A DNA stretch of 64,000 nt from contig NC_133666.1 of NCBI RefSeq assembly GCF_037893015.1, positions 625,159,852-625,223,851 on the forward strand, given 5' to 3'. Each line of letters starts with the position of its first letter. Position 1 is the stretch's first letter. The notes beneath the pieces are model-generated. The model had not been told where the DNA came from. It searched no databases and worked only from the letters and a program-made list of their open reading frames with translations. This DNA comes from Macrotis lagotis. Lineage: Eukaryota > Chordata > Mammalia > Peramelemorphia > Peramelidae. The position numbers and the translations under genes were made by a program. Shown here in pieces: positions 1 to 10,600 of the stretch.

Positions 1-8
1 TAGATTGT

Positions 9-152
9 GGAGGCATCTAGGTGGCTGGGTGGATAGAGCATGGGCCCTGGAGTCAGGAGGACCTGAGTTCATATCTGGCCTTATACACTTTAATAATTGA
101 CTAGCTGTATGATTAACCCCATTGCCTTAAATAAATAAAATAAAATAAAAAA
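9..152 (+). repeat. CORE-SINE (marsupial WSINE1/Mar-like)
   Basis: tRNA-like head with GGCTGGGTGGATAGAGCA, B-box-like GAGTTCATATC and a diverged core, ending in an (AAAT)n tail. It lies in the MRPL4 intron or flank. The rest of 1-818 holds a second SINE and otherwise nothing recognisable. Confidence 0.85.
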
Positions 153-403
153 TTTTAGGTTGTGGACCTTGATGGAAGGTGAAAATGGGTATGCCCTCAA
201 CAAAACTGCAAAATGGAGACAGGGTTAAGGAAGGCAATTTTAAGTTTGAGATGTCTTCCGGAATGAAAATCAGATGAAAGCTGAGTATATAGCATATGGC
301 AGTCAATTGCTTACAGATGAAAATTGAACCCTTGGGAGCTGATAAAATCCCCAAGAGAAAAGGCATAAAAAGAAAAGAGGCCTAGGACAGACTTTAAAGA
401 AGA

Positions 404-543
404 GCCGGCTAGGTGGCGCAGTGGATAAAGCACCTGGAGTCAGAAGTACCTGGATTCAAATCCGGTCTCAGACACTTAATAATTACCTAGCTGTGTGGCC
501 TTGGGCAAGCCACTTAACTACATTTGCCTTGCAAAAAAAAAAA
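404..543 (+). repeat. CORE-SINE (marsupial WSINE1/Mar-like)
   Basis: Copy with GGCTAGGTGGCGCAGTGG, the TTCAAATCC B-box and the core ending TTGCCTTGC plus an A-tail. Well conserved. It sits in MRPL4 intronic sequence. Confidence 0.92.
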
Positions 544-818
544 GAATAACCACAATCAAGGGTCAGGACTTGGCTAGTGGTCTAGCAAATGAGACTAAGA
601 AGTAATGAGATAGGTAGGAGAACCGTGTTATATTTGGATTCACAAAAACTGAAGGAGAAAAGAATATCTAGGGGAGAGAACTGTAGTGACTTTCAGTAGT
701 TAAAGAGGCAGAGAAGTCAAGGAGGGGTGAAAAAAATTTAGTGAATACATATCTCTTGGGGATCATCTGTTGAGAGTTCTCAGCTCTTGCCTGTGGCTTT
801 TCTTTTCCTTCCTTTCAG

Positions 819-2160
819 ACTGGATATTCTACATGAGGTTGCCATGTGGCAGAAGAACTTCAAGAGAATTGTGAGCATCATTTTAATGGGTAGGGGCAGC
901 ATAGGGCAAGAGTGGGCATTACGATAACTCTCTTCCTCTCCTTCCTCAATCAGAGTTATGCCAAGACCAAGACACGGGCAGAGGTGAGAGGTGGTGGAAG
1001 GAAGCCCTGGAAACAGAAAGGCTCAGGTCGGGCTCGGCATGGGAGCATCCGTTCCCCAATCTGGCGTGGAGGTCAGTCCTGTGTATTTGGGGGTATTGAG
1101 GACAAGAGTTCATGAGCTAAAGTGTCTGCAGTAGGAATACATTAGTCATTTATCAGACTCTTCCCTTGCTTCCTCTACCCCATCCCTATTGCAGGTGGTA
1201 TTGCCCATGGTCCACGGGGTCCAACTAGCTACTACTATATGTTGCCTATGAAAGTTCGGGTGCTGGGCCTCAAGGTGGCCCTGACAGTCAAGCTGATGCA
1301 GGTACCAACCCCTCATATAGACAATGGGAAGTGGGCCTGCAATGTCTTGTTACCTGGGAATGGTCATGGTATTCCTGGAAGGACTGGAATCCAGCACTCT
1401 GTCATCCTGATCCCTGGCAGGGGCTTGATGTCTTTTTCCTGTCGTATACCATCTGTGAGAGGGTCTAGATGTTGAAGACTTCATTCTAACCTCCCAGGAT
1501 GACCTTCATGTGGTAGATTCCTTGGAGCTGCCAACCTCAGACCCAAGATATTTAGTAGACCTGGCTCGGTACCGACGTTGGGGTGACTCTGTGCTCCTTG
1601 TTGATGTGTGAGTGATGCCTATGTGCTGTGGGAATGGTACCAATCTTTCCTTGGACTTAGTTTCCCCTATTTTGGTTGGAATTTCCAGTTCAAGAATGGG
1701 TTGGAGGGTCTGAAAGGGCTCCCAGGCCCAGCCAAGGCTTCTTCATTTCATTTCATTCATTCATTCATGACTTGCTCTGTGTTCCAGGGATGAGGAATTG
1801 CCCCAGAATATTGTTTCTGCTGTATCCAACCTGAAGACCATCAACTTGGTGCCAGCAGTTGGTGAGTGACTCAATCATGGGTACCCCACTCATTAAAAGG
1901 CCTCCCCTTTTTTTGGGGGGGAAGGGTGTCACTCACAGGCATATGGGATTGGCTAGATCTGTGAGATACATGAGAGGCATCTCCAATCCTGGCCTCCCTC
2001 TTCCATCCCCACAGGCCTCAATGTCTACAGTATGCTGAAGCACCAGACTCTGGTCTTGACTCTCAACACTGTTGCCTTCTTAGAGAAGAAGCTGCTGTGG
2101 CACGATAAGCGATACACGGCCCTCTACCCATTCCGCCTACCCTATAGCGACTTCCCTTGA
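819..2160 (+). CDS. MRPL4: Mitochondrial ribosomal protein L4 (uL4m), 3' part of gene
   Basis: Large-subunit mitoribosome protein of the ribosomal L4/uL4 family, acting in the mitochondrial matrix. The exons seen are 819-870, 954-1071, 1195-1301, 1498-1607, 1788-1861 and 2015-2160. They join in frame with AG/GT borders and give about 201 C-terminal residues (human protein about 311). The visible sequence includes [11 protein letters not shown], then [23 protein letters not shown], the [10 protein letters not shown] block and the end [11 protein letters not shown]. These match human MRPL4 closely. The first exon seen starts mid-codon at a splice acceptor, so the start codon, the mitochondrial targeting peptide and the 5' exons lie left of the window. 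ICAM1 follows on the same strand, as in human. No frame damage was seen. Confidence 0.95.
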
Positions 2161-2199
2161 CCCTCCGGTGTGACTACTTTCCTGGTTCGGGCAGAGAAG

Positions 2200-2205
2200 A
2201 ATAAA
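2200..2205 (+). promoter_or_regulatory. MRPL4: MRPL4 polyadenylation signal
   Basis: AATAAA lies 40 bases after the MRPL4 stop codon. It is followed by T/G-rich sequence, so the 3' UTR is only about 60-70 bases. Confidence 0.85.
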
Positions 2206-2225
2206 GTCTTTATCTCTTATTGCAG

Positions 2226-4400
2226 TCTGCTTTTCTGTCTTTGATAAATCTGGACCCTGAATTTGTATATTCTGGAAACTGTTGTGGAGTTCTGGTTCTG
2301 ACTTTGTTCTTCCTCCTCCCCTATTCCCCTTCCCACCTGCTCTTCTCAGCCAGCATCTGGGGTTGGTCTGTGAATCTGACTACCTGACACCCTAGAGGAA
2401 ATCCGTAACTTGCCTTTCCTCTCCCAGACACCTCAGTGCTGCTTCCTATCTCTCCAACCATCGACCCCTCTGGGAAGAGGATGCTGGCCTCAAACCCTGA
2501 GAGCAGCAGAACATCTGTTTCCTTTTCTTCCCTTGCCTCTCCTCTTCCCCATTGAAACTTTGATTCTTGATAGACTGGACGACTCCATTGAGGGGCCAGA
2601 GTGAGACGCTCATTCTTTCTTACCCCAACACTTAACAAGTGAGTTTAGAGTTTGGGATTTACGACTACTTGCCCCACCTTCAACTCTCATCACTTAATTC
2701 TTAACTGTGGACTTCCCCTTGCATTCTTGGGGAAAGGACCAATGAAAACCAGAGTAGTCTGAAAACTGAAGAAGTCCTGCTTTCCCAGAGCAGCCGCATG
2801 GGGCCGCCCTTAGCCACAAGTCCAGGATGAAGGTTCAGATACTAGTCCAGTTGAGTTTGGGAAAACCTTCACCTAAAAATAACCTGTACTTCCCACCCAA
2901 CAGCTCAGGATTTTCCACTCATAAACTTGAACTTGGGTTTCCTAAATCTGATAATATCTAGTGATCTAATGAAATTTCCCATATTCTCCTTCCTTTCTGA
3001 CATCTCCCCTTCAGAATTCTAACCTGGACTCTGGGCTAGGAAGGAGGAGGGGAAGGAAGGAATGGGGTGATAGAATCTTGTTGCTCTTGGTCTTGATAAG
3101 GGAGTGGCTGAGTGTCTCACTTTTCCTGCCCTGGGGGAATGAGGGAATTTGTTTTGGAATGAGATTGTTCGGGTGTAAGAAGGGAAGGGGGATTAGGGCG
3201 GACCCCTCTTGGGGTCTCCGAGGAAGTGAGGGCTCTGGTTGAGTACACAGCCCCCCAGTGTCTTTACATTCCCGGTATAGGGCCCCCTCCCCTTCCCTTT
3301 CTGTTGTGAGACCTCTTCACCCCGTGGACACCATGGCAACAAGTTCAGTGTGGGTCCCACAACAGGAAACTGGGGGAGGGGGGAAGGGGACAGCCTAGGT
3401 GTCTTTGACCAGACTAGCAGATCCATCGTCAAACTGAGAAAGGGGCCCCTAAACGTCCGTGATCCATCGAGTTCCCCAGTTCTGGAGTAGGTGGGTGGGC
3501 AGAATCCGTGATGCAGGGGGCGGCTCACCCAGGGAAGGGGGCTCTGGGATGGGGAGGATGGCCCCCAGCCTCGTGGGTTCGGCGGCTCCCACATGCCAGC
3601 CGGGCTCAGGTGACTGCGCGCCAGGGCTGCCTCCGCGATCAGGATGGAAGGAGAGTGGGGGGGCCCCCCCAGGCTCCCCCACGCTGCCCCGGCCCCGAAA
3701 CCCAGGCTCTGATATTGTTGCTCCTGGGTCTCGCGCTCCGAGCAGAGGCACCTTGCCCTGCCCCAGCCGAGGCCCACCACTCTGGGGCCCGCGGTTAATC
3801 AGTACGTCATTGCAAAGATGCCTTCTTCCCCTTTTCTCTGACTTAGACTGTGGCTCCCAGGCCTGGGGGAAGGGGAATGCGGTCCTGGAAAAAAGAGGCC
3901 CCGGGATGGCAAGGAGGGGGCCCTGCGCCCGCCGCCCCGGGCCGGCCCCCACCGGGGCTCCAGCAAAGTTCCGCATTCCACCTCCTAAGTGGGGGGATGA
4001 GGGAGACAGGGAGGGGCTCCGGGCGCTACAGCCTCAGTCTGCTGCAGAGGGGGTCTCCACCCCCCTCCCCGAACCCTCCGGCTCCCTCTGCCCCCCAATG
4101 TTTAGTTATTAGGCCAGAAAAAAAAGAAAGAGGCTTCAAAAATAAAACCAAAACGCTAGAAAAACAGCCCCCCCCCCCCCGTCTCTAAGCACAGAATACA
4201 TTCGGGGGTGGGGGCGGATGCATTGAGAATCCCGAGCGTTGTAACAAAAAAATAAAGAGGAACGGTCATCCATAGATTTGCCGGGGCCTCAGTCTGCTCT
4301 GGCCAGGCGTCATCTTTCTCCTGGCTGTGGCACGCGGCTCCGATCCCAAAGCCCGCTCCGGCCCCCCACTCCCCCCACCCCACCCCAATGTGTTGCTTTA
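2226..4400. other. MRPL4-ICAM1 intergenic region
   Basis: About 2.2 kb between the MRPL4 3' end and the ICAM1 promoter. No exon was recognised on either strand. From about 3450 to 4110 it turns GC-rich with overlapping long frames on both strands, which look like composition effects. There are no SINEs, which is unusual for this window and may mean the region is under regulatory constraint. Confidence 0.6.
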
Positions 4401-4403
4401 CTT

Positions 4404-4413
4404 TGGAAACTCC
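4404..4413 (+). promoter_or_regulatory. ICAM1: Putative NF-kappaB site of ICAM1 promoter
   Basis: TGGAAACTCC lies about 215 bases before the ICAM1 start codon. It differs by one base from the known human ICAM1 kappaB element TGGAAATTCC, which mediates TNF/IL-1 induction, and sits in the same order relative to the GAS element downstream. An ETS-type CCGGAA follows at 4442-4447. Function is inferred. Confidence 0.55.
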
Positions 4414-4484
4414 TCAACTGGCCCCCTTGCTCCCCCCCAGTCCGGAAATACCGGGCATCTTGTTCTGAAGGGGAAAGTGTGAGG

Positions 4485-4495
4485 TTTCCGGGAAA
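4485..4495 (+). promoter_or_regulatory. ICAM1: Interferon-gamma (GAS/STAT1) element of ICAM1 promoter
   Basis: TTTCCGGGAAA is a perfect palindromic GAS element. It is identical to the interferon-gamma response element known from the human ICAM1 proximal promoter. It lies about 60-70 bases upstream of the TATA-like box and 124 bases before the start codon. Confidence 0.8.
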
Positions 4496-4556
4496 GGCAG
4501 CACCGCCTCCCCCGTCCCTAGCTCCAGTCCGGCCCCCTGATCGCCCAGGGGAGATC

Positions 4557-4563
4557 ATAAAAG
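4557..4563 (+). promoter_or_regulatory. ICAM1: TATA-like box of ICAM1
   Basis: ATAAAAG lies 56 bases before the ICAM1 start codon, downstream of the GAS and kappaB-like sites. Transcription probably starts about 25-30 bases further on, leaving a very short 5' UTR. Confidence 0.6.
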
Positions 4564-4618
4564 GAGCCCCGCGTCCCACTTTCGCATTCTGTCCCGGGCT
4601 AGCACCGACTCCGCCGAC

Positions 4619-7600
4619 ATGCAGGCTCCCAAGCCCCTAGCCGTGAGCCTGCTCCTGCCCCTGCTCCTGCCCCTGCTCCTGCCTTCAGGTGAGATCCTCG
4701 GGCTCCGCTAGCTCTTCCTCAGCCGGCCCCGGGTCGGAAGGACCGTCCGATTGCTGCGGGGAAGGAGAGGGACAATCCTTCCTAGCCCTCCCGGGCTGCC
4801 CCTGACTGCCCCGGGCCAGGACTGAGGGGGCTGGAGGGAGCCTGAGAATCTCCGGCAATCTCCAACTTCGAATGGCACATAGGATGGAAACGGCTCGAAG
4901 ACCTGCCTCCGAGGGGGATTCGGGGGGTAGAGGGCGCGCAAGGAGGGGCTCGGCCACTGGCCCCCAGAAGCCTTTCCCCTTTACTCAGAAGCCTTCCCTC
5001 TCCCTCCTGTCCCTCCCAGGGGACAAGTCTCGAGTCGCGTGCGCTGGGGGAATTCCAGAGCCGAGTTGCCCTCGGGGAAGTGAAGCCCGAACCAAAAGCG
5101 CCTAAACTTGGGGTGGGGCAAACCCGGGGGGAGTTCCCTTCAAAACTCCTGAAATTAGGTAATTGTAAAACTAAAAGAAAAAAAGAGGTGGAGAATTTAG
5201 TGAGGAAACCCCCCCCAAAAAAACTCCTGAGATTAGTTCCTGGGGGACAGAGTCAAAATGAGTGGGGTTGGGGCCGGGGTTGGAGTTGGAGGGTCAAACT
5301 CAGGACTCGGGTTCTATCCTTGCAGGAACCCAGGAAACCTCGAAGCAGACCCAGCCCCATGTCTGGTTGGATCCCCAAAGCTGTCTGATCCTCTCGGGCA
5401 GTTCGATCGTCTTGAACTGCAGCACCGACTGCGCAGAGCCTGTTGTCATCGGCCTGGAGACGGAGATCAAACCGGAAAAAAGGATAGTGGAGGCTAGCGG
5501 GACGCATTGGAAAGCCTTCAGGCTGAAGGATGTGACCCAGGATAACAGTCCCTTTTGCTATGTCAACTGTAAGGGAGAGAGTCAGAGCACAGCCAGGGCC
5601 ACTATCAAGGTGTATGGTGAGTGAAATCAAGCTGTTTAGTCTCGGGAATCCTGGGACTAAGGGCTCTGCTATGGCCCTCCATAACCACGTTGGGCGGGCA
5701 GGGATTGGGGAGGAATAGGGGAGGCGTTTTGAGCTTGGGTAAGGGGGGGTAGGGGTGGAGGGAATCTTTGGTGCTATAGAAGTGATTTACCTGGGCTGAG
5801 AAAATGGGAAGAAAGGGTTGGGCTTGGCAAACCGACAAAAGTCTAGTCACCTGTATCATTTCTTAGGAATTCACTTCAACAAAACAAATATTTACAGTTA
5901 CTGATTCTATGCAAGCCTCTGAGGGAGGTAAGAAGGAATGTGAGACCCCATAAAGCAGGGCTCCTGCCCTCAGAGAGTTCACAGTCTGGAGATTGCACAG
6001 ATAACTACAGTTTGACAATCCAGTTGGCCACAGGAAAAGGCAAGACCAAACAAGAGTTGTTAGACAGTCATAAACGACTGAATCCAGATGAGTGATGAGT
6101 GATCCAGATTGAATCCAGATGAGTGATCAGGAAGGAACATTAGAACATGGGAAGTGTCCATCTCCTCCAGGGACCTTTTCAGTCTCCTACAGACCTTGAA
6201 GCAAGCTACCTTGAAGAAGGGCTGCATTCTCCCTAATTTTTCAAACCCCCAACTTTATTTTTTCCCTATTCATTTGATAAACATTGAGTATCAACTGTAT
6301 TCAGAATATTGTGCTGGTTACTGGAAGAGATACAATTTGAGATAAGGCATAGTCCCTTCCTTTCCCTTTACACTCATCACAATACAAATTTTAGCTGATA
6401 GGTGCAAACCACATGAGCTAGAGCATAGAGGGTATTTAGATTAGGGAGGTTAATGAAATGTCAGGGTTCTTCAGTTTGTACCTTATTTGATAAGTAAGAA
6501 GGAGCCAAGGAAGGTTGTTGAGTAGAGGATTGGCATTACCTGATTTGTCCATAAGGAGGATTTGGTGGGAGGTAGGGGGAAGGAAGCCATATAGATAAAG
6601 CAGATAGAAGAGAAGGGAAAGAGAAAGAACACTGGTAGGAAAACTAATAAGGGAGCCCTTGCAAACTTTCCTTTAAAAGAGTAGTCTGCCCCAACAACCT
6701 TGAACTAGAGTACACTTCAAGCCTGCTCCAGCTAGGAAGAGTAAAGTTCACTAGGGACTTCCCTTTTGTGAGCCAATAGTACCCCCTTCCCTAGCTCTTC
6801 TGCAAAGAAATCTGAGCCCAGGGCAGAGTCAGCTAAAAAAAGTTTTTAAGGGTAGAATTCAAGTGAATCAGGACAAACTCTGCTTGTCGCCTTCCACCTT
6901 CCCGTCTAAATTGACAACAGAATTCTAGTCTTCAATTTAAGTCTGTTGAGATCTTCTCAGGTTACCATCTTCCCTCTAAGTCCAGAAGTGTTTACATACT
7001 TATTGAACTTAACTTAGCTCACTGTCTCCTGACCTTTTGCAGAAGAATAGGGATAGGGACTGGACTAGCAATTTGATCAGCATAAGGAACTGTCCAAGGA
7101 GGAAATTAATTGTACCAAACTCTCTATTCTAATATCATTAACTATTTTTAAAACTTTTGCAAATTAGAACACATAACTCCCAGGTTTATAAACCATCCCA
7201 AAAAATGGGCCATGGGGGCAGCTAGGTGACATAGTGGATAAAGCACCCAGGGGTACCTGGGTTCAAATCTGGTCTCAGACACTTAATAATTACCTAGCTG
7301 TGTGGCCTTGGGCAAGCCACTTAACCCCATTGCCTAGCAAAAAAAAAAAAAAATGGACCATGGCTTATTCTCAATAAAGCCTTGTTGACACTATAGCTAC
7401 AGTTTCCTTTTTAAAAAAGATTCTCTAACCATCTCATTAATAATTTTTGCCAGTATTTTTTAACTAATATATTCTGCTTTTACATCTAGGAAATCTTCAA
7501 ATGTATCTCTTCCCTTCCCCCAGAATAGAAAATCATTCACCATAATAAGAATAAATAAAAAAAGAGGAAGATATTGGAAAGCAATTCTGCAAAACCAACC

Positions 7601-10600
7601 ATTGCATCAACTGAGGCTGCAGTATATGTAGTGTTCCACCCCTTTAGCCAAAGGAGGAAAGGGCATTTTTCTCATTTCCTCTTCAGAGCCTCAAGGTCTA
7701 ATGTTAGCAAATTCTGTTTTCCTAGAGTTTGCAAATTACATTTCTTCTCCCTTTGAAAATTCAATTTTATTTTATTTTAGTTTCAAAGTTTCTTCCTCGT
7801 CCTATCCTCCAATCTACCCATTGAGAAGGCAATTATATATATATATATATATATGTATGTATATATATATATATATACATATGTATATACTCATTATAAA
7901 TATGAAGCAATGCAAAATATATATCCACATCATCAATGCATCTTTTTTTGGGCATGGGGAAGGCAATTGGGGTTAAAGGACTTACTCAGGATTACACAGC
8001 TGGTTAAGTGTCTGAGGCCAGATTTAAACTTGGGTCCTCCTGACTCCAGGAGCTCTATCCATTCTAGCATCTACCTGCCCCTACCCTTGTTTTTCTCCAG
8101 TCTTCTGGATCTTCACTTATTCTCTGATCATCCAAATATCCTGACGATGACTTAGCAATGGCATCCGCCAGTTCTTAACTGTTATCAATCAGGTGACTTG
8201 GATTCAGAAAGTGTCAAGAGGGACTTTCTTACTATGTCCTTATTATCCAAAATATTAACATCCTTTAGCCATTTTTTTGTTCTTTTTTCATTCCAAAGGT
8301 CATTCTTCTTAGGAAAAGAAAATGAACAAAAAAATGAATGGAATAGTTTTTCTTCTCTCAGTTATCAATTGTCTTTATCCCTTCCACATGCAGCACTGGC
8401 CAGATTTGCCCCTTCTTTTAGCTTCCTTTTGTACCCCAACATCACTTAAATCTTCTTTTGTTCTTAACTTCTTCCCTGATCTGAGCTTGTTTTCTTGCTA
8501 TTATTGTTCCAGCACTGGGCCATACTTTTGTATTCACCCTCATTACTTTCCCTTGTTGCTATCTATATTGATGAGCTTTCCATATATCCAAACTGGTCTC
8601 TTTAAACAATTTTTATTTTTCCTTCTCATTGGAATTGTTTCCTTTTGTGTCTTCACAATAACCCAGAGGCAGCTAGGTGTTGAAGTGAATATTCTGATTC
8701 TAAACTCAGATTTACTAGTTTATGGGGTGGCTAGATGGCATAGTGGATAGAGCACTAGCCCTGGAGTCACAAGGACCTGAGTTCAAATCTACCCTCACAC
8801 ACTTAATAATTTCCTAGCTGTGGGACCTTGGACAAGTCACTTGCCCCCATTGCCTTTCAAAAAAAGAACCCCCCCCCAAAAAAAAGATTTACTAGTTTAC
8901 ACACTTACTAGCTGTATGATTCTAACAAGACTTAATTTCTTTCTGCCTCAGTTTTCTCAACTGGAAAATGGAGATAATGCTAGCAGGGTTGTTAATGGTA
9001 TCAAATGATATGATATTTGTAAAGTGCTTAATATGTAATAGTTGCTTAATAAATGATTGTTTCATTATCCCTGCCCCTTCAGAATTTTATTCTGGAGAGT
9101 TATTCATCTCTCCTCAGCTGATTTTTCCAGTAAAATTTTAATCTATGAGGTCCTATCTACCCTTTTTTCCAAAAGTCTTGGAAATTTGCTTTTCCCAAAT
9201 CAAGGTTGCATATCAAACATGACCAGTTTTCTTATTTCTATTAGAAATTTTAAGATGTGTTTATTTTCCTCTCAAAGTTTCTATCATTTCCCCTCTCAAA
9301 GCAATCTATTTATCCTGTTAGTGAAAATTGGATTTAGAACTGAATTTCCCCTTGTTTAAAAGATCCCTTGTTCTTTTTTTTTTAAATTGCCTGTTGATCA
9401 ATGATGACTTTTTTTTTCTTCTTCTAAACTCCCTCTTGAAGGAAAAACACAAACATAACCCTTTTAACACATTCATAAGCACATCAAACAAATTCCCATA
9501 TTGACCATGTCAAAATTGTATCTTATTCTGAATATTTAGTCCATCCTTTCTTGGTCAGAAGTTGGTTAGCATTTTTTTTTATCATTAGTCCTCTAGAATT
9601 GTGGCTGACCACTGTGTCCATCAGTTATTGTCTTTTGTCAAAGTTCCTCATTTTTTACCATTTTATTTGGTATAGTATAAATTGTTTTGCTCACTTCATT
9701 CTACAATTCATGCAAACCTTCCCATATCTTTTTTTAAAATTGTATTTATTTAAGGCAATGGGGTTCAGTGACTTGCCCAAGGTCACACAGCCAGGCAATT
9801 ATTAATTGTCTGTGGCTGGGTTTGAACTCAGGTCCTCCTGACTCCAGAGTCGATGCTTTATCCACTGCACCACCTAGCTGCTCCCAAACCTTCCCATTTT
9901 TAATGTATTCCAATACATTTATACATAAGGATTTGTTCAGCTATCCCTCATTTCACAGGCATTTACCTTTGATTCCAATTCTTTGTTTCCTCCACCATTT
10001 AAAAGATGAGTTTCATTAAAGAAAAAACTTAAGCTCAGGGAGGATAAGTAACATGATCAAGCTCACACAAGTGGCAGAATAGCACTTCTAATGATAGTCA
10101 TAAGGCTCTCCTCTTCATTGAATAGCTAACAGTGGTAGGGCAGAACTTCACAGGAGTGAACAACAAAGGCAGTTCAGGAACAGCTGTATGACCTTATGCT
10201 AGTCTCTTTCCTTCTCTATCTTCAGTTTCCTTCTTTATAAAATAGATGATAGATTAATGGATATAGGTAGATGAATAGATGGATGGATGGATGGATGGAT
10301 TGATGGAGCATGTATTAAGTTCTTACTATGTACCAGACACTGTATTGGCATAAAATATAAGTAAACAAGATGGTTCCTACCTTCAAGAAGGGTTCTGTGT
10401 TTTGTTTTTCCTTTTTCTTTTTTTTTGCTTTTTAAAAGCAATGGGGTTAAGTGTCCAAGGTCACACAGCAAAGTAATTATTAAATGTATGAGGTCAAATT
10501 TGAACTGTCCTCCAGACTCCAGGGTCTGTGCTCTATCCACTGTGCCCACTAGCTGCTCTGGGTTCCATGTTCTAAAAGAGGGCAGAAAACACATTAAAGG

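Noticed and set aside
404-543. tRNA gene suggested by A-box and B-box-like motifs
   Set aside because: The same motifs recur in every CORE-SINE copy; no cloverleaf could be folded by eye and each has a SINE core and A-tail.
3459-4112. 217-residue open frame upstream of ICAM1, with long antisense frames
   Set aside because: GC-rich stretch with frames on both strands, no recognisable protein and no splice-supported gene in this position in other mammals.
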